From contig CAZIDG010000053.1 in the NCBI GenBank assembly GCA_964538065.1, forward strand, positions 1-29,531: a DNA stretch of 29,531 nucleotides, given 5' to 3'. Shown here one piece after another: positions 1-8,280 of this stretch. Below the pieces are notes generated by a model, which did not search any database, was not told where the DNA came from, and saw only the letters and a program-made list of their open reading frames with translations. A program made the position numbers and the translations under genes. The DNA is from G963664225 sp964538065 (GTDB taxonomy: Bacteria; Verrucomicrobiota; Verrucomicrobiia; Limisphaerales; UBA1319). How positions within the stretch are numbered: position 1 is the first letter of the stretch; every line of letters begins with the position of its first letter.

Positions 1-104
1 TCATCATGGCCCTGACGGCTGCACGCAGCCAGTTGCTGGTGAGCCAGTTGCGAGCCCAGGAAACCGGTGGTTCCAGCGGCGGCAAGAGCTGGTGGCGGCT
101 GTAA
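1..104 (+). CDS. C-terminal tail of a gene cut by the window edge
   Basis: The frame beginning at base 3 is open to a TAA at 102-104 and encodes about 33 residues. Nearly every codon ends in G or C, as in the long genes of this window, so I take it as genuinely coding. The visible part is a helix-like stretch rich in Ala, Gln, Leu and Arg (LTAARSQLLVSQLRAQE), followed by a Gly/Ser-rich end and KSWWRL. A helical segment followed by a Trp-containing end is compatible with the last periplasmic helix of a TolC/OprM-type efflux outer-membrane protein. The fragment is too short to assign, and that idea is only a guess. Confidence 0.6.
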   Translation, partial: IMALTAARSQLLVSQLRAQETGGSSGGKSWWRL

Positions 105-105
105 G

Positions 106-145
106 AAAAAAGAAAAGGCAGACCTCTTTCGAAGACTGCCTTTTT
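106..145. terminator. Bidirectional rho-independent terminator between convergent genes
   Basis: The arms AAAAGGCAG (113-121) and CTGCCTTTT (136-144) pair, and TCTT/AAGA extends the stem inside the loop. A T-run follows on the plus strand at 141-145. The A-rich stretch at 106-117 gives a T-run for transcription on the minus strand. It lies between the plus-strand gene ending at 104 and the minus-strand gene ending at 169, so it can serve both. Confidence 0.75.
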
Positions 146-168
146 CAGATAAGACAACGACAATAAGG

Positions 169-1437
169 TTAGTTTTGTGGATTTACGTTGGATAACACAA
201 TGCGGAATCCGCAGATGCTGTATCTGGCATCAATGCCACCGTAGCCTCTGAAAGCCGAACGACAGTGGTAACCATATTCCGCGAAATTGCCGCCGCGGTT
301 AACTTTGTAGGATTTCACAGTGGAAGGGCCAAAGGGATCGGTTACTGTTCCGCCCGGATAGGAATCCATCCAATCATAGCACCACTCTGTGATATTCCCG
401 TGCATATCATAAAGGCCCCAAGCATTCGGTTGTTTCTTTCCGACAATTTGAGCTTTGCTAACCATGCTGTTATACCAGCAATAGTTGCTCAGTTGACTGG
501 CATCGTCGCCAAAGCAATAGGCGGAATTTGTTCCAGCGCGGCAAGCATACTCCCACTCAGCTTCAGTTGGAAGACGATAGGAGTAGCCTGTGGGCAAACG
601 CCCAGCCAACTGTTCTTGTTCGGTATATTTCCCGCAGAAGGCCATGGCCTCGTTCCAGCTCACATTGACCATAGGTGTTTGGTTGGTTAATTGTGCTGCT
701 GTCGGGTTGGCAAGTGCCACCTGGGAATAGAGGCTCACCGTGACTTCATATTTCGACATATAAAACGGTTGCGAGATGACAACAGTTGTCAATGGTGATT
801 CATTCGATTCATGACCGAATTCAGTGGAGGGGCTTCCCATGTTAAACGTACCAGCGGGGATTTCGACCAGCAGGCTGGGATTGGGATTGGACTCCGAGGA
901 AAGTACTGCACGATAGAATCGTTTGCTGGGATTTGGGGTGTTTGTATCCACAAATACATAGGGATCGGTCTTCACGTTAACAGTGGTAACCGTTGACCAT
1001 TGGTTTGTGGATTCAAGATTATCGGTGGATTGTATGTCGATTTTGTATCCCGTAGCTTTGCGAATAGAAAGCATGGGGACCATACTAACCGATTCAATGA
1101 AGAGCATGTCAGGCGGGGTGATTTCAACCAATGGTGTCGATGTGTAGCCTGATCCTGCATTCTGCACAATAATCCCGGTCACTGTGCCATCAGCGCTGAG
1201 TTGAGCTACAGCCTGTGCTCCAGAGCCACCGCCACCCACGAACGATACAGTAGGAGTTGTTTTATAGCCTGATCCACCATCCGTAACTGTAACAGCAATA
1301 ACAAACCCATTTGCCACAAATGCGACGGCTTTGGCTTGGGTAAAACCTGCAGCAGCCTGCGCATATGCGCAAAGCGCAAACGACAAAAGAATCGAGAGTG
1401 ATGATCTTGATAGAATGAATTTAATTACAGTTTTCAT
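169..1437 (-). CDS. Secreted SUMF1 (formylglycine-generating-enzyme-like) domain protein
   Basis: This 422-residue protein starts with a signal peptide (cleavage likely near residue 28, AYAQA). Residues 50-106 hold two copies, 40 residues apart, of a GSGY-type repeat (GGSGYKT at 54-60, AGSGYTS at 94-100). A module ending in RFYR at about 173-176 follows. The SUMF1/FGE-sulfatase fold fills roughly 190-415, with the hallmarks IPAGTFNMGS, YRLPTEAEWEYACRAGT, GLYDMHGNITEWCYDW and RGGNF. True formylglycine-generating enzymes use a Cys pair after RGGSF. Here the first Cys position is Glu387 and only Cys392 remains, so sulfatase activation is unlikely. Binding or an unknown extracytoplasmic role is more probable. 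No sulfatase is nearby. It is transcribed divergently from the methyltransferase at 1655. Confidence 0.9.
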   Translation of the reverse strand: MKTVIKFILSRSSLSILLSFALCAYAQAAAGFTQAKAVAFVANGFVIAVTVTDGGSGYKTTPTVSFVGGGGSGAQAVAQLSADGTVTGIIVQNAGSGYTSTPLVEITPPDMLFIESVSMVPMLSIRKATGYKIDIQSTDNLESTNQWSTVTTVNVKTDPYVFVDTNTPNPSKRFYRAVLSSESNPNPSLLVEIPAGTFNMGSPSTEFGHESNESPLTTVVISQPFYMSKYEVTVSLYSQVALANPTAAQLTNQTPMVNVSWNEAMAFCGKYTEQEQLAGRLPTGYSYRLPTEAEWEYACRAGTNSAYCFGDDASQLSNYCWYNSMVSKAQIVGKKQPNAWGLYDMHGNITEWCYDWMDSYPGGTVTDPFGPSTVKSYKVNRGGNFAEYGYHCRSAFRGYGGIDARYSICGFRIVLSNVNPQN

Positions 1438-1654
1438 GACAAAATATGTGGTTTCTCATTGACTTGCTTGGGCATTTTATTTTCTTTATTCGTTAAAGAC
1501 AATCTAAATTTGCTATCTTTTAAAAAAAACCTTGTCTAATCAAGGCGACAAGAATTTATTGTATTATGCTAGGCATTCGGTTGTTGATGGCCTTAAGATG
1601 CTTGTGTTCGAATGCCACAAACGGTGAGGAAGGCACGGTGAGAGCACGTTGAAT

Positions 1655-2446
1655 ATGGACGCGAAAATTAACTTAGCAGGCGATCAATACTATTGGTACC
1701 ATACCGTTGAATTTCCAGGACTTGGTGTGGCTAAAGGCGCATGGGAACTTTCACAAGTGCCTGAGAAATTTCTAGGTGGTGTTGATTTCAAGGATAAAAA
1801 AACTCTGGAAGTGGGAGCAGCGTCGGGACGTATTACCCTCGAATTGGAACGCTTGGGTGCTAAAGTAACAGCGGTGGACATTGGGGGAGAGTTTTTGCCC
1901 GATGCCCTGACATTGGCATCTGTGGATCAAAAGCCATTTTTAAACCGCTTAAATAATTCGCATCGGTTGGTTCGCGATTTTTTTAATTTAAAAGCCCGGT
2001 ATATAAACGGAACGGTCTACAACCCTTTCAATGAGCGTTATGATATCGGTGTGGTAGGGAATATCCTTCTTCATTTACGCGACCCTTTTAAGGCTCTTTA
2101 TAATATAGCGCGCGCAACAGATAAGACGGTGTTGATTGTTGACAGTCTCTGGAACTGGCCACTCTTTGCCTATCAAAGTCTTATGGCATGTGTCATCAAG
2201 GTCCCATATAAATTAATGGGGCATTCCTATGTTCCGGAGTCGGCACTATTTATGCCGCAACCAGGTCTCCCTGAACAATGTGTATGGTGGTATTTGCGCC
2301 CATCATTGCTAAAGCGGATGTTGGCAGTTCTTGGATTCGCTCAGTGTCGCGTAATCTATCACCAACAGGTTTTTAACGGTAGAAAGTCTCTTCAGTATAC
2401 CTTAATTGCCAATCGAACATCTCCAGGGGTCATCATGGAGACATGA
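1655..2446 (+). CDS. Class I SAM-dependent methyltransferase
   Basis: About 263 residues. The N-terminus WYHTVEFPGLGV followed by an AW motif resembles the DUF1698/CmoB-like group of methyltransferases. Motif I is clear (TLEVGAASGRITLELERLGA), the acidic end of strand 2 is AVDIG, and GNILLHLRDPFKAL corresponds to the post-motif region of Rossmann methyltransferases. The C-terminal third is rich in Trp and Tyr and may shape a substrate pocket. An in-frame TTG lies two codons upstream at 1649. I prefer the ATG at 1655, with GGTGAG about 11 bases upstream, but the choice is uncertain. The gene is clearly more AT-rich than carB and the genes after it, suggesting recent acquisition. The substrate cannot be told from sequence. 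Confidence 0.85.
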   Translation: MDAKINLAGDQYYWYHTVEFPGLGVAKGAWELSQVPEKFLGGVDFKDKKTLEVGAASGRITLELERLGAKVTAVDIGGEFLPDALTLASVDQKPFLNRLNNSHRLVRDFFNLKARYINGTVYNPFNERYDIGVVGNILLHLRDPFKALYNIARATDKTVLIVDSLWNWPLFAYQSLMACVIKVPYKLMGHSYVPESALFMPQPGLPEQCVWWYLRPSLLKRMLAVLGFAQCRVIYHQQVFNGRKSLQYTLIANRTSPGVIMET

Positions 2447-2769
2447 TGGTTTTGGGGACATAAAACGTTTTTTCGATAAAGTAGCGTAGCAGAAATCACA
2501 AATTACGCATCAAGTTGGTTATCTTTTAGTTAGATTAAATTGATTACTTGGGAATTTTGCTGGAGTACGTCTGTGCGAGGAACATGTAAAAGTACAAAAT
2601 TCTATCTATTGTAATGCTTTGTATCTTTTATAAAGTTCTCAGAATCAAATAATTATGCGCAATGAGATCGGCCATTCGATGTCGTCTGTCAAAACTCGCT
2701 TGCGCAGGGGGCATGGTCGGGGTTTACTTTGGCTCATTTGGACGATGCTTGTAGACCCGTCCGTGTGTC
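2447..2769. other. AT-rich gene-free stretch upstream of truncated carB
   Basis: No convincing gene is seen on either strand. The first ~230 bases are AT-rich like the preceding methyltransferase; the last ~80 become GC-richer. In frame with carB, a TAG at 2752-2754 closes the reading frame only five codons before its ATG. No stretch resembling the missing N-terminal CarB half was recognised. The composition change near 2690 may mark an old junction. Confidence 0.6.
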
Positions 2770-4566
2770 ATGAATCTTGAACTGTTAGCCAAAGCCAAAG
2801 AACTCGGTTTTTCAGACCGCCAGATCGCCCATTTAACCGGCAGGACTGAGGATGCGGTGCGCGCGGAGCGCAAGCGTCTGGGATTGGTCCCCAGTTACCG
2901 CCTGGTGGATACCTGTGCGGCGGAGTTTGAAGCCTATACGCCTTATTATTACAGCACCTATGACCGGGGCGATGATGAGGCGCGTCCTGCCGATCGCCGC
3001 AAGGTGATGATTCTGGGCGGGGGCCCCAACCGCATCGGGCAGGGGATCGAGTTCGATTATTGCTGTGTGCATGCGGCTTTTGCGCTGAAGGAGGAAGGGT
3101 TTGAAACGCTCATGGTCAATTCGAACCCGGAGACGGTGTCGACCGACTATGACACGAGCGACAAGCTGTTTTTCGAGCCGCTGACCCTGGAGGATGTGCT
3201 CCATATCTATGAGCGGGAGAAGTGCTGGGGGGCGATTGCCCAATTTGGCGGCCAGACGCCGCTGAACCTGGCGCTGGGCCTCCAGCGCAATGGGGTGAAC
3301 ATCATCGGCACCTCGCCGCAGAGCATTGAGATTGCGGAGGACCGCAAGCTTTTTGCCGCGATGTTGAACCGCCTGGGGATCCCTCAGCCGCCCAATGGCC
3401 TGGCCACCAACGAAGCCGAGGCCCTGGAGGCGGCCCACAAGCTCACCTATCCCGTGCTGGTGCGTCCTTCGTTCGTGCTGGGCGGCCGGGCGATGCAGAT
3501 CGTCTACTCCGACCACGAGCTGGCGCATTACATGCGGTTTGCGGTCGAGGCCTCGCCGGAGCGGCCGGTGCTGGTGGACAAATTTTTGGAGGATGCCACC
3601 GAGGTGGATGTCGATTGCATAGCGGACGTGGGCTTGTACCCGGATTCCAGCCAGGGGCATGTCGTCATCGGGGCGATGCTTGAGCACATCGAGTTTGCCG
3701 GGGTGCATTCCGGCGATGCCGCGATGGTGCTGCCGCCGCACACCCTCTCGCCCAAGGCCATGCAGACGATCCGCGAATATACCCACGCCATGGCGCGGGA
3801 ATTGAAGGTGGCGGGTCTGATGAACGTGCAATATGCGGTCAAGGGCGGCACGGTGTACGTGCTGGAAGTCAATCCGCGCGCCTCGCGCACGGTGCCCTTT
3901 GTGAGCAAGGCGATTGGGAAACCGCTTGCCAAGCTCGCCGCCAAGGTCATGTCGGGGAAAAAGCTGACCGAGTTGGGCTTCACCGAGGAGGTCTGGCCCA
4001 AATACTGGGCAGTCAAGGAATCCGTGTTCCCGTTCAACCGCTTCCACGGCCAGGACATCCTGCTGTCGCCCGAGATGCGCTCGACGGGCGAGGTGATGGG
4101 CCTGGATGCCGATTTGGGCACGGCCTACGCCAAGTCCCAGATGGCCGCAGGCGGGCCCTTGCCGCTCAAGGGCAAGGTGTTCCTCAGCGTGAGCGACAAC
4201 GACAAGGACGAGGTGGCCTCCGTGGCGAAATTGTTCGCCGAGCTGGGCTTCGAACTGGTGTCCACCGGCGGCACGGCGACCGTCCTCGAGAAAGCGGGGC
4301 TCAAGGTGCGCCGCGTGTTCAAGCTCTCCGAGGGGCGGCCCAACTCGATCGACCTGTTGAAGAACCGGGAGATCCAGCTGGTGATCAACACGCCCTCGGG
4401 CCAGGTGCCCCGGGCCGATGAAGTCAAGATCCGCACCACGGCGGTCTATACGGGTACGCCGATCATGACCACCCTCAGCGGCGCCAAGGCGGCGGCGCTG
4501 GGCATTGCGGCCTTGAAGAAGAGCGGATACGGAGTGAAGACGCTCCAGGAATTTGAGGCGAAGTAA
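2770..4566 (+). CDS. carB: Carbamoyl-phosphate synthase large subunit, C-terminal half only
   Basis: The 598 residues match the second half of CarB, which uses ATP to phosphorylate carbamate in pyrimidine and arginine synthesis. Order: end of the oligomerisation domain (1-65); the preATP/ATP-grasp synthetase unit (about 75-450) with GGGPNRIGQGIEFDYC, the NPETVSTDYD segment, RPSFVLGGRAM and metal ligands E366/N368; then the MGS-like allosteric domain (about 460-598) with STGGTA and INTPSG. Usual CarB is about 1070 residues. This one begins near E. coli residue 475-480. The whole carboxyphosphate half is absent, and an in-frame stop sits just upstream. Split carB genes are known in Methanocaldococcus and Aquifex, so a functional two-gene arrangement is possible. 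A truncated pseudogene is the alternative, but the frame is intact and key residues are kept. Confidence 0.93.
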   Translation: MNLELLAKAKELGFSDRQIAHLTGRTEDAVRAERKRLGLVPSYRLVDTCAAEFEAYTPYYYSTYDRGDDEARPADRRKVMILGGGPNRIGQGIEFDYCCVHAAFALKEEGFETLMVNSNPETVSTDYDTSDKLFFEPLTLEDVLHIYEREKCWGAIAQFGGQTPLNLALGLQRNGVNIIGTSPQSIEIAEDRKLFAAMLNRLGIPQPPNGLATNEAEALEAAHKLTYPVLVRPSFVLGGRAMQIVYSDHELAHYMRFAVEASPERPVLVDKFLEDATEVDVDCIADVGLYPDSSQGHVVIGAMLEHIEFAGVHSGDAAMVLPPHTLSPKAMQTIREYTHAMARELKVAGLMNVQYAVKGGTVYVLEVNPRASRTVPFVSKAIGKPLAKLAAKVMSGKKLTELGFTEEVWPKYWAVKESVFPFNRFHGQDILLSPEMRSTGEVMGLDADLGTAYAKSQMAAGGPLPLKGKVFLSVSDNDKDEVASVAKLFAELGFELVSTGGTATVLEKAGLKVRRVFKLSEGRPNSIDLLKNREIQLVINTPSGQVPRADEVKIRTTAVYTGTPIMTTLSGAKAAALGIAALKKSGYGVKTLQEFEAK

Positions 4567-4620
4567 GAGCGCTCGTTTGAACGCTTTACAGCCGGTCCGG
4601 AACAACATACATCTGTAGCC

Positions 4621-5313
4621 ATGGCTTCCGATCTTGATCATGACAGTTTCGTCGATAACGATTTTTTGACGGAGCGTCCCTCCACTGTGCGCGCCGCCAC
4701 CACGGCCGAGCGCAATGACGGCAACACTGCCGCCGGGCGTCCTCCCACACGCGAGGAGCTGGAAACCCGCGTGACCGAGACGCAGAAGCGCCTCATGGAA
4801 TTAAAGCAGGCGCAGGAGGCCCTGGAGCGCGAGCGCGCCGCCCTGGAGGAGGCCCGCCGCCGCCAGACCGAGTTCCAGGCCGGACGCGAGGAGGCGCTGC
4901 AAAACCTCACGCGCGGCATCGGCCTGCTCGAGGAGGCCGAATTTGAGGCCCGCCGCGACGCCGAGCAGATGGGCAAGACGCTCAACGAATTTCGCGAAGC
5001 GCTGGGCAAGATGCAGTCCATCCGCCAGGAGACCTGGACCGATGCCAACTACAACACGGAATTGACCCGCGCCCTCACGGTCATTGAAAACGCCCGCATG
5101 GAGTGGAACGCGGCTCGGTTGAAATGGCCCGTGCTCAATGGGGATGTCGCGGGCGAGCCCATGGCGAAGGAGGAGGAGGACAAGTTGGCCACCCTGCTCG
5201 CCGGGCGCAATTTCCGCGACCTGTGCTGGTACGGCCTGGCCCTGACCTGGCCGCTGGCGCTGGTCATGGCCCTCGGTTTGCTGGCCCTGCTGCTCATGCT
5301 CCTCAAACGATAA
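4621..5313 (+). CDS. Tail-anchored coiled-coil protein
   Basis: This 230-residue protein is not a family I recognise. Residues 1-45 are polar and probably disordered. Residues 45-165 are a long charged helix with heptad-like spacing (runs such as ALERERAALEEARRRQ), strongly predicting a coiled coil. A single very hydrophobic segment at about 205-228 ends in LLKR, giving a C-tail membrane anchor with the bulk in the cytoplasm. There is no signal peptide. The ATG at 4621 lies 54 bases after carB, and the next gene begins 9 bases after its stop. Codon use is GC-rich like the core genes. The next gene has the same plan, so the two may form a membrane-attached pair. Confidence 0.85.
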   Translation: MASDLDHDSFVDNDFLTERPSTVRAATTAERNDGNTAAGRPPTREELETRVTETQKRLMELKQAQEALERERAALEEARRRQTEFQAGREEALQNLTRGIGLLEEAEFEARRDAEQMGKTLNEFREALGKMQSIRQETWTDANYNTELTRALTVIENARMEWNAARLKWPVLNGDVAGEPMAKEEEDKLATLLAGRNFRDLCWYGLALTWPLALVMALGLLALLLMLLKR

Positions 5314-5322
5314 TGGGTCGCC

Positions 5323-5835
5323 ATGGGTTGGTTTTCGAAAAAATCCGATCCCATTTCTGATCGCGCCCGCAAGCTCGAAGCTGAAATTGCGGCCCTTGAG
5401 AAAAAGATCAAGACCCTGAGCGAGGAAGAGGCCGAGGATGCCAAACACCAGCCCAGGATCAAATCGACCGTGACGCGGCAGCCTCACGGCGTGCGCGGCC
5501 TGGAAGCCCCCGCGCCCCGCGAACCGGTGTTCGAGGAGGTGGACCATTCCCGCGTGCATCACGAGCACGAGGCCGTCGACACCCCCCAGCATTACAACGA
5601 GGCGGGGGCGCGCAAATTCGACCTCGTGGCCCTGTGGCGGAAATGCGTCGATTTCTTCCGCCCCCCCCAGTCCTCCAATCCCAAGCTGGTGAGCCTGCTG
5701 GCGGCGGGCAACATCAAGGGGCTGCGCCCCCTCCGCCGCGAGAAACGCATCGCCCGCAACCGCTCCATCTTCCTGGCCGTGGTTCTCCTCTTCGTCCTCT
5801 GGTTCCTCCTGAGCATGATCCTGAAACAGTTTTAG
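5323..5835 (+). CDS. Second tail-anchored protein with N-terminal coiled coil
   Basis: This 170-residue protein starts at the ATG 9 bases after the previous stop, so the two are very likely co-transcribed. Residues 14-42 form a short charged coiled coil. Residues 45-95 are Pro/His/Glu-rich and probably flexible. A cluster of basic residues (RPLRREKRIARNR) precedes one hydrophobic helix at about 148-167 that ends the protein at KQF. The basic patch just before the anchor fits the positive-inside rule, with the N-terminal bulk cytoplasmic. No enzymatic motif is visible. Function unknown. Confidence 0.83.
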   Translation: MGWFSKKSDPISDRARKLEAEIAALEKKIKTLSEEEAEDAKHQPRIKSTVTRQPHGVRGLEAPAPREPVFEEVDHSRVHHEHEAVDTPQHYNEAGARKFDLVALWRKCVDFFRPPQSSNPKLVSLLAAGNIKGLRPLRREKRIARNRSIFLAVVLLFVLWFLLSMILKQF

Positions 5836-5892
5836 CGATTGCGTCCGGGGTTGCGCCTCCGACAGGATTGGGTAGATTGTTCGTCAAAACAT

Positions 5893-6588
5893 ATGAACAC
5901 CAAATCCATTTCGATCCTCTTGAGTCTGGCGGCCCTGATCTGGACGGCCGGTTGTTGCTCCCCCAGTAAATGCTGCCCGGGCTCCTGTCCGGCCCGCACA
6001 GTCGAGTTGTTCAACGGCAGGGACCTTGCCGGATGGACCCATGTCCTCATGGACCCCAGTGTCAAAATGGACGAGGTCTGGTCGGTCAGGGACGGCATGA
6101 TCGTCTGCAAAGGCGAGCCGGTCGGCTTCATTTCGGCCGGGCCCGAGGTCACGAATTTCCGACTTGTGGTGGAGTACCGCTGGGCGCCCGGTGCCAAGCC
6201 CGGCAACAGCGGCCTGTTCTCGCGCATTCATGAACCCATCAAGGCCCTGCCCGCGTGCGTGGAGACCCAGCTCCAGCACGGCAACGCAGGCGACGTCATG
6301 GGCCTGCAGGGCGTGAAGATCGACCAGACCCAGCCCCGCTCCTTCTTCGTGGCCAAACATGAACTGGCGGGTGACATCGCGGGCGTGAAGAAGATCGCGG
6401 ACAAGGAAAAGGCCCCCGGCGAATGGAACCATGTCGAGATCGAGGCCCGGGGCACCCATTACCGCGTCTGGATGAATGGCGAACTGATCAACGACGTCTT
6501 CAATGTCGAGGAATGCGCCGGCCGCATCGGCCTCCAGTCCGAGGGCGGAGAAGTCCACTTCCGCAAGGTGACGCTCACGCGGCTGTAA
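5893..6588 (+). CDS. Lipoprotein with DUF1080 (3-keto-disaccharide hydrolase-like) domain
   Basis: I start this gene at the ATG at 5893, not at an earlier in-frame ATG, because it gives a clean lipoprotein signal (MNTKSISILLSLAALIWTAG, then Cys21). The mature 210 residues form one DUF1080 domain with a concanavalin-like jelly-roll signature: LFNGRDLAGW, a WSVRDGMIVCKG strand, GNSGLFSRI, the ETQLQHGNAGD region, GEWNHVEIEARG, VWMNGELIND and GRIGLQSEGGEVHFRKVTL at the end. DUF1080 proteins are abundant in Planctomycetes and Verrucomicrobia, and some hydrolyse 3-keto-glycosides. A role in sugar breakdown at the cell surface is therefore likely, but the substrate is not shown. No sugar oxidoreductase gene lies nearby. 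Confidence 0.9.
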   Translation: MNTKSISILLSLAALIWTAGCCSPSKCCPGSCPARTVELFNGRDLAGWTHVLMDPSVKMDEVWSVRDGMIVCKGEPVGFISAGPEVTNFRLVVEYRWAPGAKPGNSGLFSRIHEPIKALPACVETQLQHGNAGDVMGLQGVKIDQTQPRSFFVAKHELAGDIAGVKKIADKEKAPGEWNHVEIEARGTHYRVWMNGELINDVFNVEECAGRIGLQSEGGEVHFRKVTLTRL

Positions 6589-6610
6589 GCTCTCTCCAAA
6601 AAGTCATGCA

Positions 6611-6642
6611 GCCCGGGCCAGTGTGCCGGGCAAGAACGTCTT
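6611..6642 (+). terminator. Possible terminator hairpin after the DUF1080 gene
   Basis: GCCCGG (6611-6616) and CCGGGC (6626-6631) form a GC-rich stem 23 bases after the stop codon. Only a short T stretch (TTTT at about 6641) follows, after a gap of several bases, so it is a weak candidate. Confidence 0.3.
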
Positions 6643-6788
6643 TTACAGGCACCGGGGTCAAGCCTTGATGCGCGGCGCTGTGCCGTTTGCATGCCCTTTT
6701 ACACCTCTGTTCCTTCATATCAGTGGTTACGTTCCAAGCTTAACCACTGGTCGGAATTTTGGGGAGTATGACAGCCTATTCACTTTTC

Positions 6789-7025
6789 TTAATGGCGCTT
6801 TACAATCCTGTGTTCGTTTCCAAATGGCAACAGAACGGGAATCCCGTCATCGAAAGTAACTGCTAAAGTGCCGGTATCCTCACAGCAACAACCCTCAGCC
6901 TCTTTGCTGCCGGGCATAAAAACACCATCTACGCGTGCCTGGCGATCATCCACGAATATCATATCGCCGACCTTTATAGGATCGTGCGAATCACTGTAAA
7001 CGGAACTAACCACATCACACGTCAT
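6789..7025 (-). CDS. Small hypothetical protein with a Cys triplet
   Basis: I take the ATG at 7025 over the TTG at 7034, giving 78 residues. It has a KVGDMIFVDDRQARVDGVF stretch, then a Cys-Cys-Cys-Glu-Asp element, then TLAVTFDDGIPVLLPFG. Alternating hydrophobic residues suggest a small beta-barrel of the SH3-like kind. The amino-acid pattern is that of a real folded protein, but I do not know the family. Base composition is intermediate. It stands alone in a ~700-base region with no other gene, on the strand opposite to its neighbours. Confidence 0.5.
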   Translation of the reverse strand: MTCDVVSSVYSDSHDPIKVGDMIFVDDRQARVDGVFMPGSKEAEGCCCEDTGTLAVTFDDGIPVLLPFGNEHRIVKRH

Positions 7026-7303
7026 AGCAAACAATTATAGGACTACGGTGCAGACCTAACCCCGAATACTGGATAGATCATACGTAGAGTCCCCCTTATG
7101 GAGTCGATCTGTTCTTCGCTGAATCGGTTCATTATCATCGGTTCTGGTGTCTTTCTTATCAGCAGATTCATCCTATTGCCATGTCCATTTTTTAGGTTAA
7201 GTCACCCCTACATGCAAGGGATGCTGCGCCATCATGGTTGTCCGCGGCTTGATTCAGGTCAAGGCGGACTCCATCGTGTGGTGGTATTGTGCAGGGTGTC
7301 AGC

Positions 7304-8143
7304 ATGAGACGTAAAATTGTTTATATCGACCAGACCAAGTGCGATGGCTGCGGCAACTGCGTGTCCGGGTGCGCCGAGGGAGCCATCCAGGTGATCGGCG
7401 GCAAGGCCCGCCTGGTCAGTGATGTGTATTGTGACGGACTGGGGGCCTGCGTGGGGCATTGCCCGCAGGGCGCCATCACGGTGGAAGAGCGTGAGGCGGA
7501 GGCTTTTGACGCGCAAAAGGCCATGAACCACCTGGAGCATCAGGGCCTGAGCAAGGCCCAGGCGCGGCTGCGCCAGGGGCATGAACAGGCTCTCCAGGAA
7601 CAATCCAAAGACCCCGGTCATTTGCTGCGCGCCATCCAGTTTGATCCCGCCTCTGCTGCAAAACCCGCCCAGGGCCACCCTTCGCCGGGAGGCGGATGCC
7701 CCGGGAGCCGGATCCTGTCCTTCGAGCCGCGCGTGACTCCGGCAGCCTCAGTGGCATCGGGAGGCTCCCAGCCATCGGCCCTGCGGCAATGGCCCGTGCA
7801 GTTGCGCCTGGTCTCCCCGCTCGCGCCGTATTTCCGGAACGCCGATCTGCTGCTGGCCGCCGATTGCGCCCCGTGCGCCCTGGGCGATTTCCATTCCCGG
7901 CATCTCCAGGGCAAAAGTCTGGCCATCGCGTGTCCCAAGCTCGACGACCACCCGGAGGAGTACATCGAGAAGCTCGCCGCCCTCATCGACGGCGCACAAC
8001 TGAACTCGATCACGGTGCTGATGATGGAGGTGCCCTGTTGTTCCCGCCTGATGGGCTGGGCTCGCGAGGCCGGGCAACGCGCCACCCGCCAGATCCCCAT
8101 CCATTGCGTGGTCGCCACCCTTCAAGGCGAAACACGCCCTTGA
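7304..8143 (+). CDS. Double-cluster 4Fe-4S ferredoxin-domain protein
   Basis: I prefer the ATG at 7304, with CAGGG about six bases upstream, over a GTG at 7289; this gives 279 residues. Cys13/16/19/23 make a full 4Fe-4S site (CDGCGNCVSGC). The second site reads CDGLGACVGHCP: the second Cys is replaced by Leu46, leaving C43, C49 and C53. From memory, that Leu is a regular feature of this family, so it is not damage. A linker with GGGCPGSR and a conserved LRQWPVQLRLVSP segment follows. The C-terminal half carries LLLAADCAP, the CPKLDD motif and a MMEVPCCSRL motif with paired Cys. It probably acts in cytoplasmic electron transfer. I associate relatives with strict anaerobes such as Geobacter and methanogens. 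No partner oxidoreductase is adjacent. Confidence 0.88.
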   Translation: MRRKIVYIDQTKCDGCGNCVSGCAEGAIQVIGGKARLVSDVYCDGLGACVGHCPQGAITVEEREAEAFDAQKAMNHLEHQGLSKAQARLRQGHEQALQEQSKDPGHLLRAIQFDPASAAKPAQGHPSPGGGCPGSRILSFEPRVTPAASVASGGSQPSALRQWPVQLRLVSPLAPYFRNADLLLAADCAPCALGDFHSRHLQGKSLAIACPKLDDHPEEYIEKLAALIDGAQLNSITVLMMEVPCCSRLMGWAREAGQRATRQIPIHCVVATLQGETRP

Positions 8144-8280
8144 CGGGTTCCCACGCGCCCCCGTTACACGGTTTTCCTTGTTTTTAAGGAGGGATGGATT
8201 TCTCGTTCAGGGCTTGAGATCAAGGGGTGATTGTGTTAGTGTTACGTTCTAAGGCAGTTAAAACCAATCACATCCTGACT

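Noticed and set aside
2833..4641. 602-codon minus-strand frame opposite carB
   Set aside because: carB has an unmistakable domain match; the opposite frame is His/Arg-rich with no domain.
7098..7307. 69-codon plus-strand frame before the ferredoxin gene
   Set aside because: No ribosome-binding site or domain, irregular composition, and it overlaps the ferredoxin start region.
8193..8216. Seven-codon leader peptide with AGGAGGG just before it
   Set aside because: The ribosome-binding site touches the ATG, leaving no spacer, and the peptide shows no attenuator pattern.
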